A DNA stretch of 5,287 nt from Sphingopyxis sp. (GTDB taxonomy: Bacteria > Pseudomonadota > Alphaproteobacteria > Sphingomonadales > Sphingomonadaceae). Of this stretch, positions 4,465 to 5,287 are shown piece after piece; the first letter of the stretch is position 1, and every line of letters starts with the position of its first letter. A model generated the notes under the pieces. That model saw only the letters and a list, made by a program, of their open reading frames with translations. It did no database searches and had not been told where the DNA came from. Made by a program: the position numbers and the translations under genes. The stretch lies in NCBI GenBank assembly GCA_013911715.1, contig JACEST010000147.1, positions 1 to 5,287 of the forward strand, written 5' to 3'.

Positions 4465-5287
4465 CTAATCGGTATCGCCAGTCTCAAGCTTGGTAATGGC
4501 TTTGGCTGCTCGATCAGCCGTCTTTATTTCCATGATCGGCTTTCCATCGGTATTGATGCCCAGCGCCTCAAACCGTCGCGCCGATGTGAGCACATTGCGC
4601 TCCAGACTGCCGACAAATTCGTTATATGCGCCGGTGGCTTTGTCCAGATGGCTGCCGACATTGGCGATATGACTGCCCATTTTCGCCAGGCGATCATGCA
4701 ATTCCTTGCCCAGCGCCGCGATCTGCTTCGCTTCTCCCATCAATTTTTCTTGCCGCCACATGCCCGCCATCAACTTGGCCAGCGCTAGCATGTTGATCGT
4801 GGACGCGATGATGACGCCATTCTTGAACGCCGCTTCAATCAACTCAGGCGCGCGTTCGGCGGCAGCAGACAAGAAATGCTCTCCCGGAACAAACATGATG
4901 ACGAAGTCCGGCGATTGTTCAAACTGTTGCCAGTAACTTTTCTTGCCAAGATCCGCCGCGTAAGTGCGCAGAGCCGCTGCATGCTGGTTCAAGAGATGTC
5001 GTCGCCGTTCTTCGTCATCTTCGTCGAAAGCGGCCTCAAAATGAACCAACGGGCATTTCACGTCGACAACAATAGTCCGCTCACCGGGCAGGTTGATGAT
5101 GCAGTCTGGTCGGAGCTGTCGTTCCCCGTCGCTCACTGAAGTTTGTAGGGTAAAATCGACATTCTCGGCCAGCCCTGCTGACTCGAGGATCGTTTTCAGT
5201 TGTTGCTCGCCCCAGCGCCCCCGCGCTTTCTGACTCGCCGTCATGACATTCGCGAGCCGTGACGTTTCCTTTCGCACAACATCATTG
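4465..5287 (-). CDS. rmuC: DNA recombination protein RmuC, C-terminal part (5' end outside window)
   Basis: The frame is open to the right edge, so about 273 residues from the C-terminal side are visible and the N-terminus (usually a membrane anchor plus coiled coil) lies outside. The GTG at 5277 is internal, not the start. The sequence carries the conserved RmuC domain. It opens with ARGRWGEQQL and continues with QLRPDCIINLPGERTIVVDVKCP, in which the D and the D-V-K look like a PD-(D/E)XK-nuclease core. Then come SPDFVIMFVPGEHFL, IIASTINMLALAKLMAGMWRQEK, and the C-terminal helical region with HIANVGSHLDKATGAYNEFVGSLERNVLTSARRFEALG. RmuC limits inversion-type rearrangements at short inverted repeats in E. 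coli, probably by cutting DNA structures. Codon use seems slightly less GC-rich than in the left block. The gene ends 24 bases before a long hairpin, which separates it from the transporter gene on the same strand. Confidence 0.95.
   Translation of the reverse strand, partial: NDVVRKETSRLANVMTASQKARGRWGEQQLKTILESAGLAENVDFTLQTSVSDGERQLRPDCIINLPGERTIVVDVKCPLVHFEAAFDEDDEERRRHLLNQHAAALRTYAADLGKKSYWQQFEQSPDFVIMFVPGEHFLSAAAERAPELIEAAFKNGVIIASTINMLALAKLMAGMWRQEKLMGEAKQIAALGKELHDRLAKMGSHIANVGSHLDKATGAYNEFVGSLERNVLTSARRFEALGINTDGKPIMEIKTADRAAKAITKLETGDTD

Noticed and set aside
3848..4468. A 206-codon open frame on the + strand over the transporter and the intergenic repeat
   Set aside because: It is antisense to the transporter; its C-terminal part is only the translation of the CCTGAGCTTGTCGAAGG repeat (CPELVEG..., PFDKLRA...), a familiar false-gene signature.

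Overview
The window looks like an ordinary chromosomal segment of a GC-rich alphaproteobacterium, most plausibly a sphingomonad (Sphingopyxis/Sphingomonas/Novosphingobium type). The basis is codon choice, protein flavour, and an inverted repeat built on CCTGAGCTTGTCGAAGG, a dispersed intergenic repeat common in such genomes. The genus is inferred, not shown. There are seven protein-coding genes, two of them cut by the window edges, and no RNA gene, CRISPR array or transposase.

Left block (1-3504, all + strand): five genes follow one another. They are the 3' end of a flavin/2Fe-2S reductase, a zinc-free medium-chain NAD(P)-dependent dehydrogenase/quinone oxidoreductase, a DJ-1/PfpI protein, a carboxymuconolactone decarboxylase/AhpD-type protein with its E-CxxC-H redox motif, and a DUF1348 NTF2-like protein. 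The first three are separated by only 28 and 40 bases and look like one transcript. The gaps before the fourth and fifth genes are longer (124 and 85 bases), and each holds an inverted repeat. Four redox or carbonyl-chemistry proteins in a row suggest an oxidant/electrophile-stress cassette, but no regulator is visible.

Middle (3500-3675): a compact 176-base element with 27-base terminal inverted repeats (24 of 27 matching) and nested hairpins exactly fills the gap between two convergent genes. The TAG stop codons of both genes lie inside its terminal repeats. It looks like a non-autonomous, MITE- or REP-like element and may act as a two-way terminator.

Right block (3671-5287, - strand): a GDT1/TMEM165 (UPF0016) membrane transporter with two ExGDKT motifs, probably a Mn2+ exporter, lies downstream of the 3' part of rmuC, which continues past the window edge. 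The 221-base gap between them holds a long hairpin from the CCTGAGCTTGTCGAAGG repeat, placed to end rmuC transcription. Nearer the transporter there is an 8-bp inverted repeat CCAAAGGT/ACCTTTGG and a direct repeat TGGAGCTTT, which are candidate control sites.

No undescribed multi-gene system is evident. The most unusual structures are the stop-codon-containing element and the transporter's upstream repeats.
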